The notes below the pieces were generated by a model. That model was not told the origin of the DNA and did not search any database. It worked only from the letters and a program-made list of their open reading frames with translations. The position numbers and the translations under genes were made by a program. Below are positions 44,623-52,223 of a DNA stretch of 64,000 bases, piece by piece; the stretch's first letter is position 1, and the number at the start of each line of letters is the position of its first letter. The DNA comes from CAIYUC01 sp963682005. GTDB taxonomy: Bacteria > Bacteroidota > Bacteroidia > Bacteroidales > FEN-979. The stretch spans positions 1,488,001 through 1,552,000 of the forward strand of contig OY820914.1 in assembly GCA_963682005.1 (NCBI GenBank), written 5' to 3'.

Positions 44623-45549
44623 CTAGTTCATCAGGTTTATAAAGCAATCTTCAATTGTTGGTGTGATGCTTCTTATTTCCAGGTCAGCATGCTTGTTTTT
44701 TTGCTGCAAAAGCGAAATAAGACGTTGCTGGATTTCTGATTCGTCCCCGTCTGAAAATGTGATGTGATGATATTCGCCAAAAGAGTTGCAGCTGCTTACC
44801 AGGTCACTGTTTCGCAAATCCTGAAGCAAATGGCTCATGTTGCCGGCTTTGATTGCGAATAGTTTATTGGGGAATTGCTGAATTATTGCCTCTGGTTTGT
44901 TGATTGATAAAATGCTCCCGTTTTGGATCAGGGCGATGCGTTCACATAACGTAGCTTCATCCATGTACGGCGTAGAAACCAAAATGGTTATGCCCTGTTG
45001 TTTCAAACGCTTCAGCATTTCCCAGAATTCTTTACGTGAAACGGTGTCAACGCCTGTGGTAGGCTCGTCCAGAAACAAAACTTTTGGACGGTGGATCAAG
45101 GCACAGCAAAGTGCCAGTTTCTGTTTCATCCCGCCGGAAAGTTTTCCCGCTCTCCGGGTTTTAAAAGGTTCAATCTGAACATAGATGTCCTCAATGAGTT
45201 TGTAATTTTCTTCAATGGTGGTATTGAAAACAGTTGCAAAAAACAACAGATTTTCTTCTACCGACAAATCCTGATAGAGTGAAAACCGGCCCGGCATGTA
45301 GCCCACCTGCCTGCGAATGGCCTGATAATCTTTCAGGATATCAGAACCCAGAACAGAAGCGTTACCACTGTCGGGCACAAGCAATGTTGTCAGCATCCTG
45401 AAGATGGTTGATTTACCTGCGCCATCAGACCCGATCAAACCAAACAACTCGCCCTGATCCACCGAGAAAGAAACATCTTTCACGGCTTTCACTGCGCCTT
45501 TGTTGTAACTCTTCGAAATATTATTCAGAACGACATCTGTCATGATCAT
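44623..45549 (-). CDS. ABC exporter ATPase with canonical signature
   Basis: 308 aa: a nucleotide-binding domain (~1-225) with Walker A GSDGAGKST, Q-loop MPGRFSLYQDL, signature KLSGGMKQKL, Walker B VLFLDEPTTGVD and an H-loop region where the usual His is replaced (LVSTPYMDEATLC). A C-terminal ~80-residue extension follows. This corresponds to the N-terminal half of YbhF. The Ser-Thr-Pro in place of T-x-H suggests that this domain may be the non-hydrolysing partner, with the other ATPase hydrolysing. Its ATG overlaps the stop of the HlyD-like gene in an ATGA, so the genes are translationally coupled. Confidence 0.9.
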   Translation of the reverse strand: MIMTDVVLNNISKSYNKGAVKAVKDVSFSVDQGELFGLIGSDGAGKSTIFRMLTTLLVPDSGNASVLGSDILKDYQAIRRQVGYMPGRFSLYQDLSVEENLLFFATVFNTTIEENYKLIEDIYVQIEPFKTRRAGKLSGGMKQKLALCCALIHRPKVLFLDEPTTGVDTVSRKEFWEMLKRLKQQGITILVSTPYMDEATLCERIALIQNGSILSINKPEAIIQQFPNKLFAIKAGNMSHLLQDLRNSDLVSSCNSFGEYHHITFSDGDESEIQQRLISLLQQKNKHADLEIRSITPTIEDCFINLMN

Positions 45550-46442
45550 TGAAATTTTATTTCACCGTACATTCCGATCTTATAACTGCCATCGTTTTGC
45601 ACGTTAACTTTTATAGCATAAACCATATTGGCCCGTTCGTCTTTGGTTTGAATTGTCTTTGGCATAAACTCAGCTTTATCATTAATCCAGGTAATAATGC
45701 CTTCAGTTTCTTTGAATCCCCCTTTGCCATTATCGGTAAAAATTTTTACTTTTTGGTTGAGTTTAATGTTCGGAAGCTGATTTCCGGTTATATATGCTCT
45801 TAAAATAATAGTTGTGAGGTCGGCAATCTTGTATAAAGGCTTTCCAATCGACACCATCTCAAACGCATTGGCGTATTTGGTTAGAACGGTGCCGTTCATG
45901 GGATTGATGATCCTGCATTTGCGCAACTGATCCTCAACCTGGCCAAGTTGAAATTCAACGGTGTTCCCCTGCTCGGTGAGCGTGGAGGTGGTCGTGTTGA
46001 GAATGCTTTTCTGCGCGTCAATTTTCGATTGAAGCACACTCACTCTCGTGTTGGCATCATCCAGTTGCTTTTGTGACGCCACCTGCCCTTTTACCAGGTT
46101 CTCAATCCGTTTTTTATCACTCATCGCATTTTCAAGTTCTTTTTGCAGCGATTCAATCTGTGTCGTCACATCAGGCCGGCCACTCAAAATCGCTTTTCGG
46201 TTTTGCATTAACTGCAACCGGGTCAGATGCAATTGTATGCTGTCGATATACCCGACTTGCTCACCTTGTTTAAGGATTTGGCCTTCGGCAAGATTCAGTT
46301 CAAGAATTTTTCCGTTCGCTTCGGCTGACACGATTGTTTCGGTAGCTTCAAATGTCCCCGATGCATCGCACTGATTGTTCTTGTTCTTGCATGATACAAG
46401 CAGCAGCGCGAGTATAGAAATCATTAAAATGCTGTTTTTCAT
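45546..46442 (-). CDS. HlyD-family membrane-fusion lipoprotein of the exporter
   Basis: 298 aa. The lipoprotein signal ends LLLVSC (Cys18). Next come the lipoyl/barrel-sandwich strands (GTFEATETIVSAEANGKILELNLAEGQILKQGEQVGYID), a long coiled-coil hairpin (~85-165, LQKELENAMSDKKRIENLVKGQVASQKQLDDANTR), and the return strands with MNGTVLTKYANAFEMVSIGKPLYKIADL, then a beta-barrel (NIKLNQKVKIFTDNGKGGFKETEGIITWINDKAEF). It is the periplasmic adaptor linking the ABC-2 permeases to the TolC-like channel. It lies 26 nt after the outer-membrane gene and overlaps the ATPase gene. Confidence 0.92.
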   Translation of the reverse strand: MKNSILMISILALLLVSCKNKNNQCDASGTFEATETIVSAEANGKILELNLAEGQILKQGEQVGYIDSIQLHLTRLQLMQNRKAILSGRPDVTTQIESLQKELENAMSDKKRIENLVKGQVASQKQLDDANTRVSVLQSKIDAQKSILNTTTSTLTEQGNTVEFQLGQVEDQLRKCRIINPMNGTVLTKYANAFEMVSIGKPLYKIADLTTIILRAYITGNQLPNIKLNQKVKIFTDNGKGGFKETEGIITWINDKAEFMPKTIQTKDERANMVYAIKVNVQNDGSYKIGMYGEIKFQ

Positions 46443-46468
46443 ACGTTGAGGGTTGTTTTTGATTGAAG

Positions 46469-47722
46469 TTAATTTCCGGTGATGGTTTTATAATTATAAA
46501 TGCTCATGAGCAGCTGCATATTATGCAAAGCCATATTGCACCTTGCTTCACTCTCTTTATTGATCGCATTGATCAGATCGCTCATCGAACACATTCCGTT
46601 ATCATATTTCAACTGGTATGCCCGTTTGATGTTATTTTTAAGTGTAACGATTTCATTATCCTTACCCATGATTTCCTTCTCTTTGTCAATTTCACTCGAA
46701 ACCTGTTTCAGTTGCAGGTTGTTGCCGAATATAAAGGCTTCCTGCTGATTGCTGATCATTTCTGACTGGATCTTTTCAAGTTTTTTATTTGTTGAGGTTT
46801 TGTAAATGCCGGCTGTATTCCATGAGATGCTTACTCCTGCAAGAGCGATCGAAGAAAGTGTCGTATTGCCAAAGCTGAAGCCTGGTTCAATAAGGGCTCC
46901 AATGCCCAGCACGCCAATTTTCGGCATGTTGAGAACCTTGTTGAGCGAGGAGTTCGCATCAATTACTTTAACCTGGCTTGAGAACAATTTTATTTCGGGC
47001 CTGTTCATCGTAAAAGCTGAAACAGATTCGGCTGTAACAGGTTTTTCAAGGGTCACATTTTCATTTAACTGTTGCCCCGTGAGATATGAGAGCATGTCAA
47101 CATACCCATTGCGGGCAAATATGAATTCGATCTTCTTTTGCTCCACACTTTGCAATTCTGATTTAACCTCATCCACATCGCTTTGATAAGCAAGTCCGTT
47201 GTCCTGGGTGAGTGTAATATCAGCCAGGTTGCGTTCCAGGTTTTCATTAAGGACAGCGAGTTGTTTTAATTGTTCATCGATAATCAGAACACCAAAATAA
47301 ACCTGGTTCACCCTTTCCCTGATACTATAAAATGAAACATCGATATTCGCCTTGTCAACTTCTGATTTTGCTTTGGCAATACTTTTCTGCGTATGCGTTG
47401 CGCCGCCATCCCAGATAACCTGGTTGATCTGGGCTATTCCGATGAATTTAAAATCACTTGACTCTTTCGACGGAGTCCCGGGCAGTGAAAACGAAGGAAG
47501 TCCGCTTATGATATAGGCGCCTATCCCTGTTACGCCTGCCTGGGGCAGGTATGCTTTGTTGGCGTTTGAAATGGTGTATTCCGTTGATTTTGAAATCAAA
47601 TCAAATTGTTTGATCAGCGGATAATTGGCTTTGCTTTTTTCCTGGCACTGATCAAGGGTTAATTGTGCATGGCTAACGAAAATAAATTGCATCAATGCAA
47701 TCGTCAGGATTGTTTTTTTCAT
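46469..47722 (-). CDS. TolC-like outer-membrane efflux protein
   Basis: 417 aa from the ATG at 47722 (MKKTILTIALMQFIFVSHAQ), which gives a clean signal peptide; the frame extends to 47806 without one. Two long alpha-helical repeats with short beta segments match the OEP/TolC fold: LTLDQCQEKSKANYPLIKQFDLI at the mature start, VIWDGGATHTQKSIAKAKSEVDKA mid-protein, and LKNNIKRAYQLKYDNGMCSMSDLINAINKESEARC near the end. It forms the outer-membrane tunnel of the exporter and is the first gene of the operon, with a good promoter 80 nt upstream. No transcriptional regulator is encoded next to it. Confidence 0.92.
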   Translation of the reverse strand: MKKTILTIALMQFIFVSHAQLTLDQCQEKSKANYPLIKQFDLISKSTEYTISNANKAYLPQAGVTGIGAYIISGLPSFSLPGTPSKESSDFKFIGIAQINQVIWDGGATHTQKSIAKAKSEVDKANIDVSFYSIRERVNQVYFGVLIIDEQLKQLAVLNENLERNLADITLTQDNGLAYQSDVDEVKSELQSVEQKKIEFIFARNGYVDMLSYLTGQQLNENVTLEKPVTAESVSAFTMNRPEIKLFSSQVKVIDANSSLNKVLNMPKIGVLGIGALIEPGFSFGNTTLSSIALAGVSISWNTAGIYKTSTNKKLEKIQSEMISNQQEAFIFGNNLQLKQVSSEIDKEKEIMGKDNEIVTLKNNIKRAYQLKYDNGMCSMSDLINAINKESEARCNMALHNMQLLMSIYNYKTITGN

Positions 47723-47803
47723 GCGTGATACATTTAAGAAAGATGATACGAGGAGGAACAACCTTAATCTGCCAAAATACAAGAATAAAGCAGACCTAAG
47801 GCG

Positions 47804-47833
47804 CAAATGTAATTAATCCAACATAAAATGCAA
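47804..47833 (-). promoter_or_regulatory. Promoter of the tripartite exporter operon
   Basis: Minus strand: TTG (47833-47831), 19-nt spacer, TACATTTG (47811-47804). Both boxes match the Bacteroidota consensus. The leader to the TolC ATG is about 80 nt. Confidence 0.7.
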
Positions 47834-47910
47834 CCATTTGCCGTCTTATAAATGCAATTTTTGAATGATCACAATTATACCAATAATCTTAACCGTACCC
47901 TACCCCTGCA

Positions 47911-47936
47911 CCCCTTCCCTACCAGTAGGGAAGGGG
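47911..47936. repeat. Perfect 12-bp-arm palindrome
   Basis: CCCCTTCCCTAC-CA-GTAGGGAAGGGG, perfect arms, upstream of the exporter promoter. Its GC-rich, intergenic, stand-alone character resembles dispersed REP-like hairpins rather than a terminator, since no gene ends here. Confidence 0.6.
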
Positions 47937-47998
47937 ACGGGGGATGGGTACAATGGACAGAAACGAAAAAGTTAGCATAGGTTTATTTGTCAGATTTT

Positions 47999-48019
47999 CT
48001 GTAATTTGTAAAATTACAG
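47999..48019. promoter_or_regulatory. Operator-like palindrome CTGTAATTT-GTA-AAATTACAG
   Basis: Perfect 9-bp arms around a 3-bp centre, in the region between the divergent exporter operon and the micro-ORF/marC pair. Size and AT-rich symmetry fit a dimeric regulator site; no regulator gene is adjacent. Confidence 0.45.
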
Positions 48020-48321
48020 GTACAATAGTGATAAATCATTTTACAATTTTAAGAAAATGCAAAGCAATTCTCTTTCAGAATCAGGTATGCCGGGAGGGAA
48101 AGCGGTTACGAAACTGCAATCCTGTTCCGACCCGGAATGAATCCGATCTCCTAAAAGTTTTTATTTGGAATATTCGCTATGAGGATAAAGGATATGCCCC
48201 CTGATTTGACCATTTCACGCAGGGCCGGGTTGGAATTGTACAGGAAATTATCTTATATTCGCATGTCGGCTTCCTGAACTCACCGTTTGTTTATTTTTGC
48301 AAACCTTTAAAATCTGGTACT

Positions 48322-48405
48322 ATGCTGGAATTTCTGAATAAGCATAAATGGTGGCTCATCGGAACCGTTGGGCTTGCGATGCTGATCTATATTCTTCTAT
48401 TTTAG
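48322..48405 (+). CDS. Single-helix membrane microprotein, 27 aa
   Basis: Reads MLEFLNKHKWWLIG..LLF: a short amphipathic, basic N-terminus (NKHKWW) followed by one hydrophobic helix (LIGTVGLAMLIYILLF) and TAG. It is preceded at 48292 by TATTTTTG, a good -7 box, about 23 nt before the ATG, and followed 43 nt later by marC. The composition is that of a real small membrane protein. Function is unknown; it may act with MarC or be independent. Confidence 0.55.
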   Translation: MLEFLNKHKWWLIGTVGLAMLIYILLF

Positions 48406-48448
48406 CTGGAGTTTTTCCTCTTTCACTTAATTAGGGGGGATTGTACAA

Positions 48449-49081
48449 ATGGAAATCAAGTTCCAACACTTTTTATTTGCACTCCTGGCGCTTGCCAATA
48501 ACATTTCAGCGATCCCCATGTTCATTCGGATCTCAAAAGATTTGTCGCGCAGTGAGACGAACCGGTTATCAATGATTTCGACCTTTACAGCATTCCTGAC
48601 GATGGTTATTTCCATGCTTACCGGTACGATCATCCTCCGGTTCTTCGGGATCAGCCTTGATGCCTTTCGTATTGCAGGCGGGATCCTGCTGGCCGGAATC
48701 GGGTACAAGATGATGAACGACCCGCCTTCTGAAAGCCAGGATTCAGGCCGGTCCGTTTTGCCCAATATGATTTCGCTGGCCGTGATTCCGATCGGGATAC
48801 CGCTTACTACCGGGCCAGGGGTGATCACCACGGTGATCGTATTTTCACAGGGCATTTTTGACTCCTTCAGACTCTTCTTCGAACTGCTCCTGGCCATCCT
48901 CGTGGTGACGGGTGCAGACTACCTCTCCTTCCGCTATTCGCACAGGCTGCTGACGATCCTGGGAAATACCGGGCTGAATGTATTCACCAAGGTATTCGGG
49001 CTCATCGTGCTGGCTATCGGAGTACAATTCGTAGCTGTCGGTGTGGGCAACCTCTTCCCCGACCTCACCTTCCGCCCCTGA
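48449..49081 (+). CDS. MarC family integral membrane protein
   Basis: 210 aa with six hydrophobic helices, the normal length and layout for MarC. Family blocks include FLFALLALANNISAIPMFIRIS, AFRIAGGILLAGIGYKMM, the loop-preceding SLAVIPIGIPLTTGPGVITTVIV, and the C-terminal VFTKVFGLIVLAIGVQFVAVGV. MarC proteins are inner-membrane proteins once linked to antibiotic resistance and now regarded as of uncertain transport function. The ATG at 48449 follows a purine-rich GGGGGA. It is probably cotranscribed with the upstream microprotein. Confidence 0.9.
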   Translation: MEIKFQHFLFALLALANNISAIPMFIRISKDLSRSETNRLSMISTFTAFLTMVISMLTGTIILRFFGISLDAFRIAGGILLAGIGYKMMNDPPSESQDSGRSVLPNMISLAVIPIGIPLTTGPGVITTVIVFSQGIFDSFRLFFELLLAILVVTGADYLSFRYSHRLLTILGNTGLNVFTKVFGLIVLAIGVQFVAVGVGNLFPDLTFRP

Positions 49082-49533
49082 CAGGCAGGCTGGTTATTCT
49101 GACTTTGGCCAGGGGAATCGTTTTCTATCGTGTCCGGTATTGCTCCCCATACTGCTGAAAGTTGACACTATTGGACTTCTGTCCGGCAAATTTTAGGTGT
49201 TCATATTCTAATCATCTTATTTTCAAAATAAGGGGAGAGGATCACTTGGTCGACCAATGATCTGGCTCATCATAGGTTTGCGGAACATCGCCAAGCCCTT
49301 TCATTTATTGCTACTTGTTTGATGGGTTCAGCTACATCCGGCCAGAAGAGGTGAGGACAACCGCCATTTCCATTTTAGGGGGTCAAATCGAACAACACTG
49401 TTGGATAACCATTCCGCTCCTTCGAAAATGATGCTATCCGATAAGCCACTACCAGGGAAAACCTCTACCTTTGACTCCGTTTCGTCGTCTTTTTCCAGAA
49501 TGCTTACCATAGTCGCCAACCATTAAACCCACA
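49082..49533. other. Intergenic region without supported genes
   Basis: About 450 nt with no convincing frame in either direction. It contains a 12-bp perfect palindrome TTGGTCGACCAA at 49246-49257 with no evident partner. It may be decayed coding DNA. Confidence 0.4.
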
Positions 49534-50022
49534 ATGATGATTGCACCCGACAAACTAGCCATGATGGCCAGGGCTGCCAGCCGAGAACATGCAGCCCTGG
49601 TAAAGCGGCTTTCCTCAACCGACAGCAGGAAACTCGACGAGCGGGTTCATGCCCTTCATGAAGCGGTGTTCGATCAGATCAACTGCCTGGACTGTGCCAA
49701 CTGCTGCCGTTCCCTGGGCCCAAGAATTACCGATACCGATGTGCGACGGATAGCTGCCTCGCTGCGAATAAGGCCTTCCGGGTTTGTAGAGCAGTATCTC
49801 GTGGTGGATGAAGAGGGCGATTATGTCTTCCGTTCGATGCCCTGTCCCTTCCTGGGTGGCGATAACTACTGTTCTATATACGATGTCAGGCCAAGGGCGT
49901 GCCATGAGTATCCCCATACCGACAGGCGCCGGGTTTACCAGTTGATGGCACTGATGCTGAAAAACAGTGCAGTCTGTCCGGCGGTCTTCGAAATCCTTGA
50001 GCGGTTGAGGAAAGGAGAATAA
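49534..50022 (+). CDS. YkgJ-type cysteine-cluster protein
   Basis: 162 aa, cytosolic. The CxxCxxCC signature lies at C51-C54-C57-C58 (CLDCANCC), followed by the further conserved cysteines C104 (MPCPFL), C113 (NYCSIYDVRP) and C123 (RACHEYPH), the full ligand set of the UPF0153/YkgJ family. Members are thought to bind zinc or an iron-sulfur cluster and some relate to radical-SAM or oxidative modification systems; the reaction is unknown. Either ATG at 49534 or 49537 could start it. A fragment of a second copy lies at 41426-41510, so the gene family has duplicated in this region. Confidence 0.88.
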   Translation: MMIAPDKLAMMARAASREHAALVKRLSSTDSRKLDERVHALHEAVFDQINCLDCANCCRSLGPRITDTDVRRIAASLRIRPSGFVEQYLVVDEEGDYVFRSMPCPFLGGDNYCSIYDVRPRACHEYPHTDRRRVYQLMALMLKNSAVCPAVFEILERLRKGE

Positions 50023-50303
50023 CCGGGGGAAAGATCGACTGGCGTTCCGGAATGTCGTGAACTGTATACTCGAATATTCATTTACGATCTTTGAAGTCAG
50101 ATCGAAGTTCAGAATTCGTTGATCAATGTTCAATTGTTCAAAAACATTATCCCGGCAAAGAAGTCGGATCATGCAATTCAAAAACATTTAACAAAAATTA
50201 GGCAATCCTTCCGGAAGTGTTTTAATTTATTTGTGTTATTTCGCAGTGCAATCATTTTGATTTAGCAGGAATACAATGAATCACATTTTTTAACCGTCTT
50301 CAA

Positions 50304-52022
50304 ATGAAAAATTTCAGCCATAGGATCATCGTCATGATCCTCACAATAGCACTTCCGTTTTATCTTATTGCCCAGCAGGGCCCGCCGTGGGTCAAGTATA
50401 ATGTTGGTTACAATTACATTTTCCGGGGGATTGATTTCCCTTCGGGACAGGACAATATCGGGTTCATGGCCGGGGAATCACTGACCTATAACGGCAATGG
50501 AATCGTTCTTAAAACGACGGACGGAGGCGCCTCCTGGTCACCGGTATGGACCGGCACAAATGAAGGCTGTGAGGGATCCTGTTTTGTTGATCTGAACCAT
50601 GGATTTATTGCCGGATGGCCAAAATTGGCGAGCGGATGGAGCGGATTCGGAAAGACCACGGATGGAGGAACCACCTGGACTTCTCCTGCAGTTGTGGCCG
50701 ACCTTTACTATTTCACGGATGTGGTATTCAAAGATGCGAATAACGGCATCCTGCTGGGCGCTACCAATACATCTGCCGGCGTGTGGGTAACCAGCAACGG
50801 GGGCACGACGTGGACGACAGCAACGGGATTGGCATCAGTCCCCTATCACGGATGCTATGTGAGCGGAAACACCTATTTCCTGGCTGATAATGCCGGTCAT
50901 ATTCAGAAATCGGTAAACAATGGTTCAACCTGGACCACTGTATTTTCACAAGCCGGTCTTCTCCTTACAGGAATCAGGTTCTTCAACGACAATATAGGGA
51001 TGGCTTGCGGTGACAACGGGGTGGTTGTTAAAACCTATGATGGCGGCGTCACATGGGATGTGCAGGTGGTGGGGATCGATATATGGCACGATATCGGATG
51101 GGAGACCCAGGATCATTTGTACGTATGCGGAACCCCTGAAATAGTAGCGGAAAGTTCCGACGGCGGTACGACCTGGGTCAATGGTTTCCCCCAGTCGTCT
51201 CACCAGGCGGCCCTTTACGAATGCATCTTCACAGCAGGAGGATGGGGATACATATGCGGTTCGCAAGGCACGCTTCTTAAACGGCAACCCTCGTGCACAG
51301 CCGGTTTTACAGCCTCATCCACGAATATCTGTTCGGGCGGTTCCGTAACTTTCACCAGTCAGTCTTACGGCAATAACCTCACCTACAACTGGTCTTTCGA
51401 AGGCGGAACACCTTCCTCTTCCACCATTGCTTCCCCCGTGATCACCTATAACACCGGTGGATCATTTTTTGTCAAGCTCATTGTAAGCAATGGCTATTGG
51501 AGCGACACGCTGTTGAAATCCAACTACATTACCGTCTCTGCACTCCCTCCGGCGCCTGTAATTATAGCCAACGGGTACACCCTTTCAAGCAATTCTCCCT
51601 CAGGCAACCAGTGGTACCAGGACGGTATCTCCATTCCCGGCGCCACATCGCAGGAATATACCGCCCAGCATTCGGGAATATACTGGGATGTTGTGATTCA
51701 AAACGGTTGCAGTTCGGATACCTCGAATAATATCTACCTGCTGTTCGCAGGGACCGCGAACATGAAAACCCCGGCTTTCACCCTTTCACCGGTTCCCAAC
51801 CAGGGAGTTTTCACCATCAATATGACTGGGTTAAAAGAAACAAAATACGCCTTGTCTGTGTATAATTCTATTGGGACCAGGATTTTGGGGGATGACTTTA
51901 CAATGGGCAATGGGATAACATCCCGGTCAATCGATCTTCAGACGGCACCATCCGGGATCTATTCAGTGGTAATTGAAAATGCCGCGGAACGATCGGTCCG
52001 TAAGATGATAATTCAACATTGA
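50304..52022 (+). CDS. Secreted YCF48/BNR-repeat protein with PKD and T9SS domains
   Basis: 572 aa with a signal peptide (~1-24, ending LIAQ). Residues ~35-325 form a beta-propeller of YCF48/BNR-like repeats, each with a D-G-G-x-x-W blade motif (TTDGGASWSP, TTDGGTTWTS, TSNGGTTWTT, TYDGGVTWDV, SSDGGTTWVN). A PKD domain follows (~335-415; SSTNICSGGSVTFTSQSYGNNLTYNWSFEGG), then an Ig-like segment, and a C-terminal T9SS type A sorting domain (FTLSPVPNQGVFTINM...LSVYNSIGTRIL...SGIYSVVIENAAERSVRKMII). It is exported to the surface or medium; the ligand is unknown. It is followed by a strong palindromic terminator candidate. Confidence 0.87.
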   Translation: MKNFSHRIIVMILTIALPFYLIAQQGPPWVKYNVGYNYIFRGIDFPSGQDNIGFMAGESLTYNGNGIVLKTTDGGASWSPVWTGTNEGCEGSCFVDLNHGFIAGWPKLASGWSGFGKTTDGGTTWTSPAVVADLYYFTDVVFKDANNGILLGATNTSAGVWVTSNGGTTWTTATGLASVPYHGCYVSGNTYFLADNAGHIQKSVNNGSTWTTVFSQAGLLLTGIRFFNDNIGMACGDNGVVVKTYDGGVTWDVQVVGIDIWHDIGWETQDHLYVCGTPEIVAESSDGGTTWVNGFPQSSHQAALYECIFTAGGWGYICGSQGTLLKRQPSCTAGFTASSTNICSGGSVTFTSQSYGNNLTYNWSFEGGTPSSSTIASPVITYNTGGSFFVKLIVSNGYWSDTLLKSNYITVSALPPAPVIIANGYTLSSNSPSGNQWYQDGISIPGATSQEYTAQHSGIYWDVVIQNGCSSDTSNNIYLLFAGTANMKTPAFTLSPVPNQGVFTINMTGLKETKYALSVYNSIGTRILGDDFTMGNGITSRSIDLQTAPSGIYSVVIENAAERSVRKMIIQH

Positions 52023-52071
52023 AAAGCCCGTCTAAGCGGAATTATAATTAACTACCCGAATATTCGATCAA

Positions 52072-52089
52072 CCCCGCCGGCCGGCGGGG
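52072..52089. terminator. Perfect palindrome after the YCF48-like gene
   Basis: CCCCGCCGG-CCGGCGGGG, an 18-bp perfect palindrome 50 nt after the stop, flanked by TCAAC and GTTGA that extend the stem. Position suggests a terminator, though no T-run follows. Confidence 0.45.
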
Positions 52090-52188
52090 ATCGTTGAAAT
52101 CAGATCCCTGAACCATATCTTTTCGAAAAACATTTCCAAATTATCAGCTGTCAGCATAAAAGTAATGCTGTTGATATTCCAAAAGAAG

Positions 52189-52196
52189 TATCTTTG
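52189..52196 (+). promoter_or_regulatory. Bacteroidota -7 element for the propeller protein gene
   Basis: TATCTTTG, 27 nt upstream of the ATG at 52224. The nearest TTG is 15 nt upstream, shorter than usual. Confidence 0.45.
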
Positions 52197-52223
52197 CACA
52201 TGTTTTATTAAGTCTAAATAAAA

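Larger units (their letters stand above)
47723..48321. other. Long divergent intergenic region upstream of the exporter operon
   Basis: Contains the exporter promoter, two perfect palindromes (47911-47936 and 47999-48019) and a -7-like TATTTTTG at 48292-48299 leading to the micro-ORF. A plus-strand frame at 47944-48204 spans the palindromes and lacks protein-like composition, so I do not call it. Confidence 0.5.

Noticed and set aside
47944..48204. 86-aa plus-strand ORF upstream of marC
   Set aside because: It runs across two perfect palindromes, lacks a promoter and has no protein-like pattern.
49246..49257. TTGGTCGACCAA as a replication or attachment site
   Set aside because: A single 12-bp palindrome with no repeats, DnaA-like boxes or mobility genes around it.
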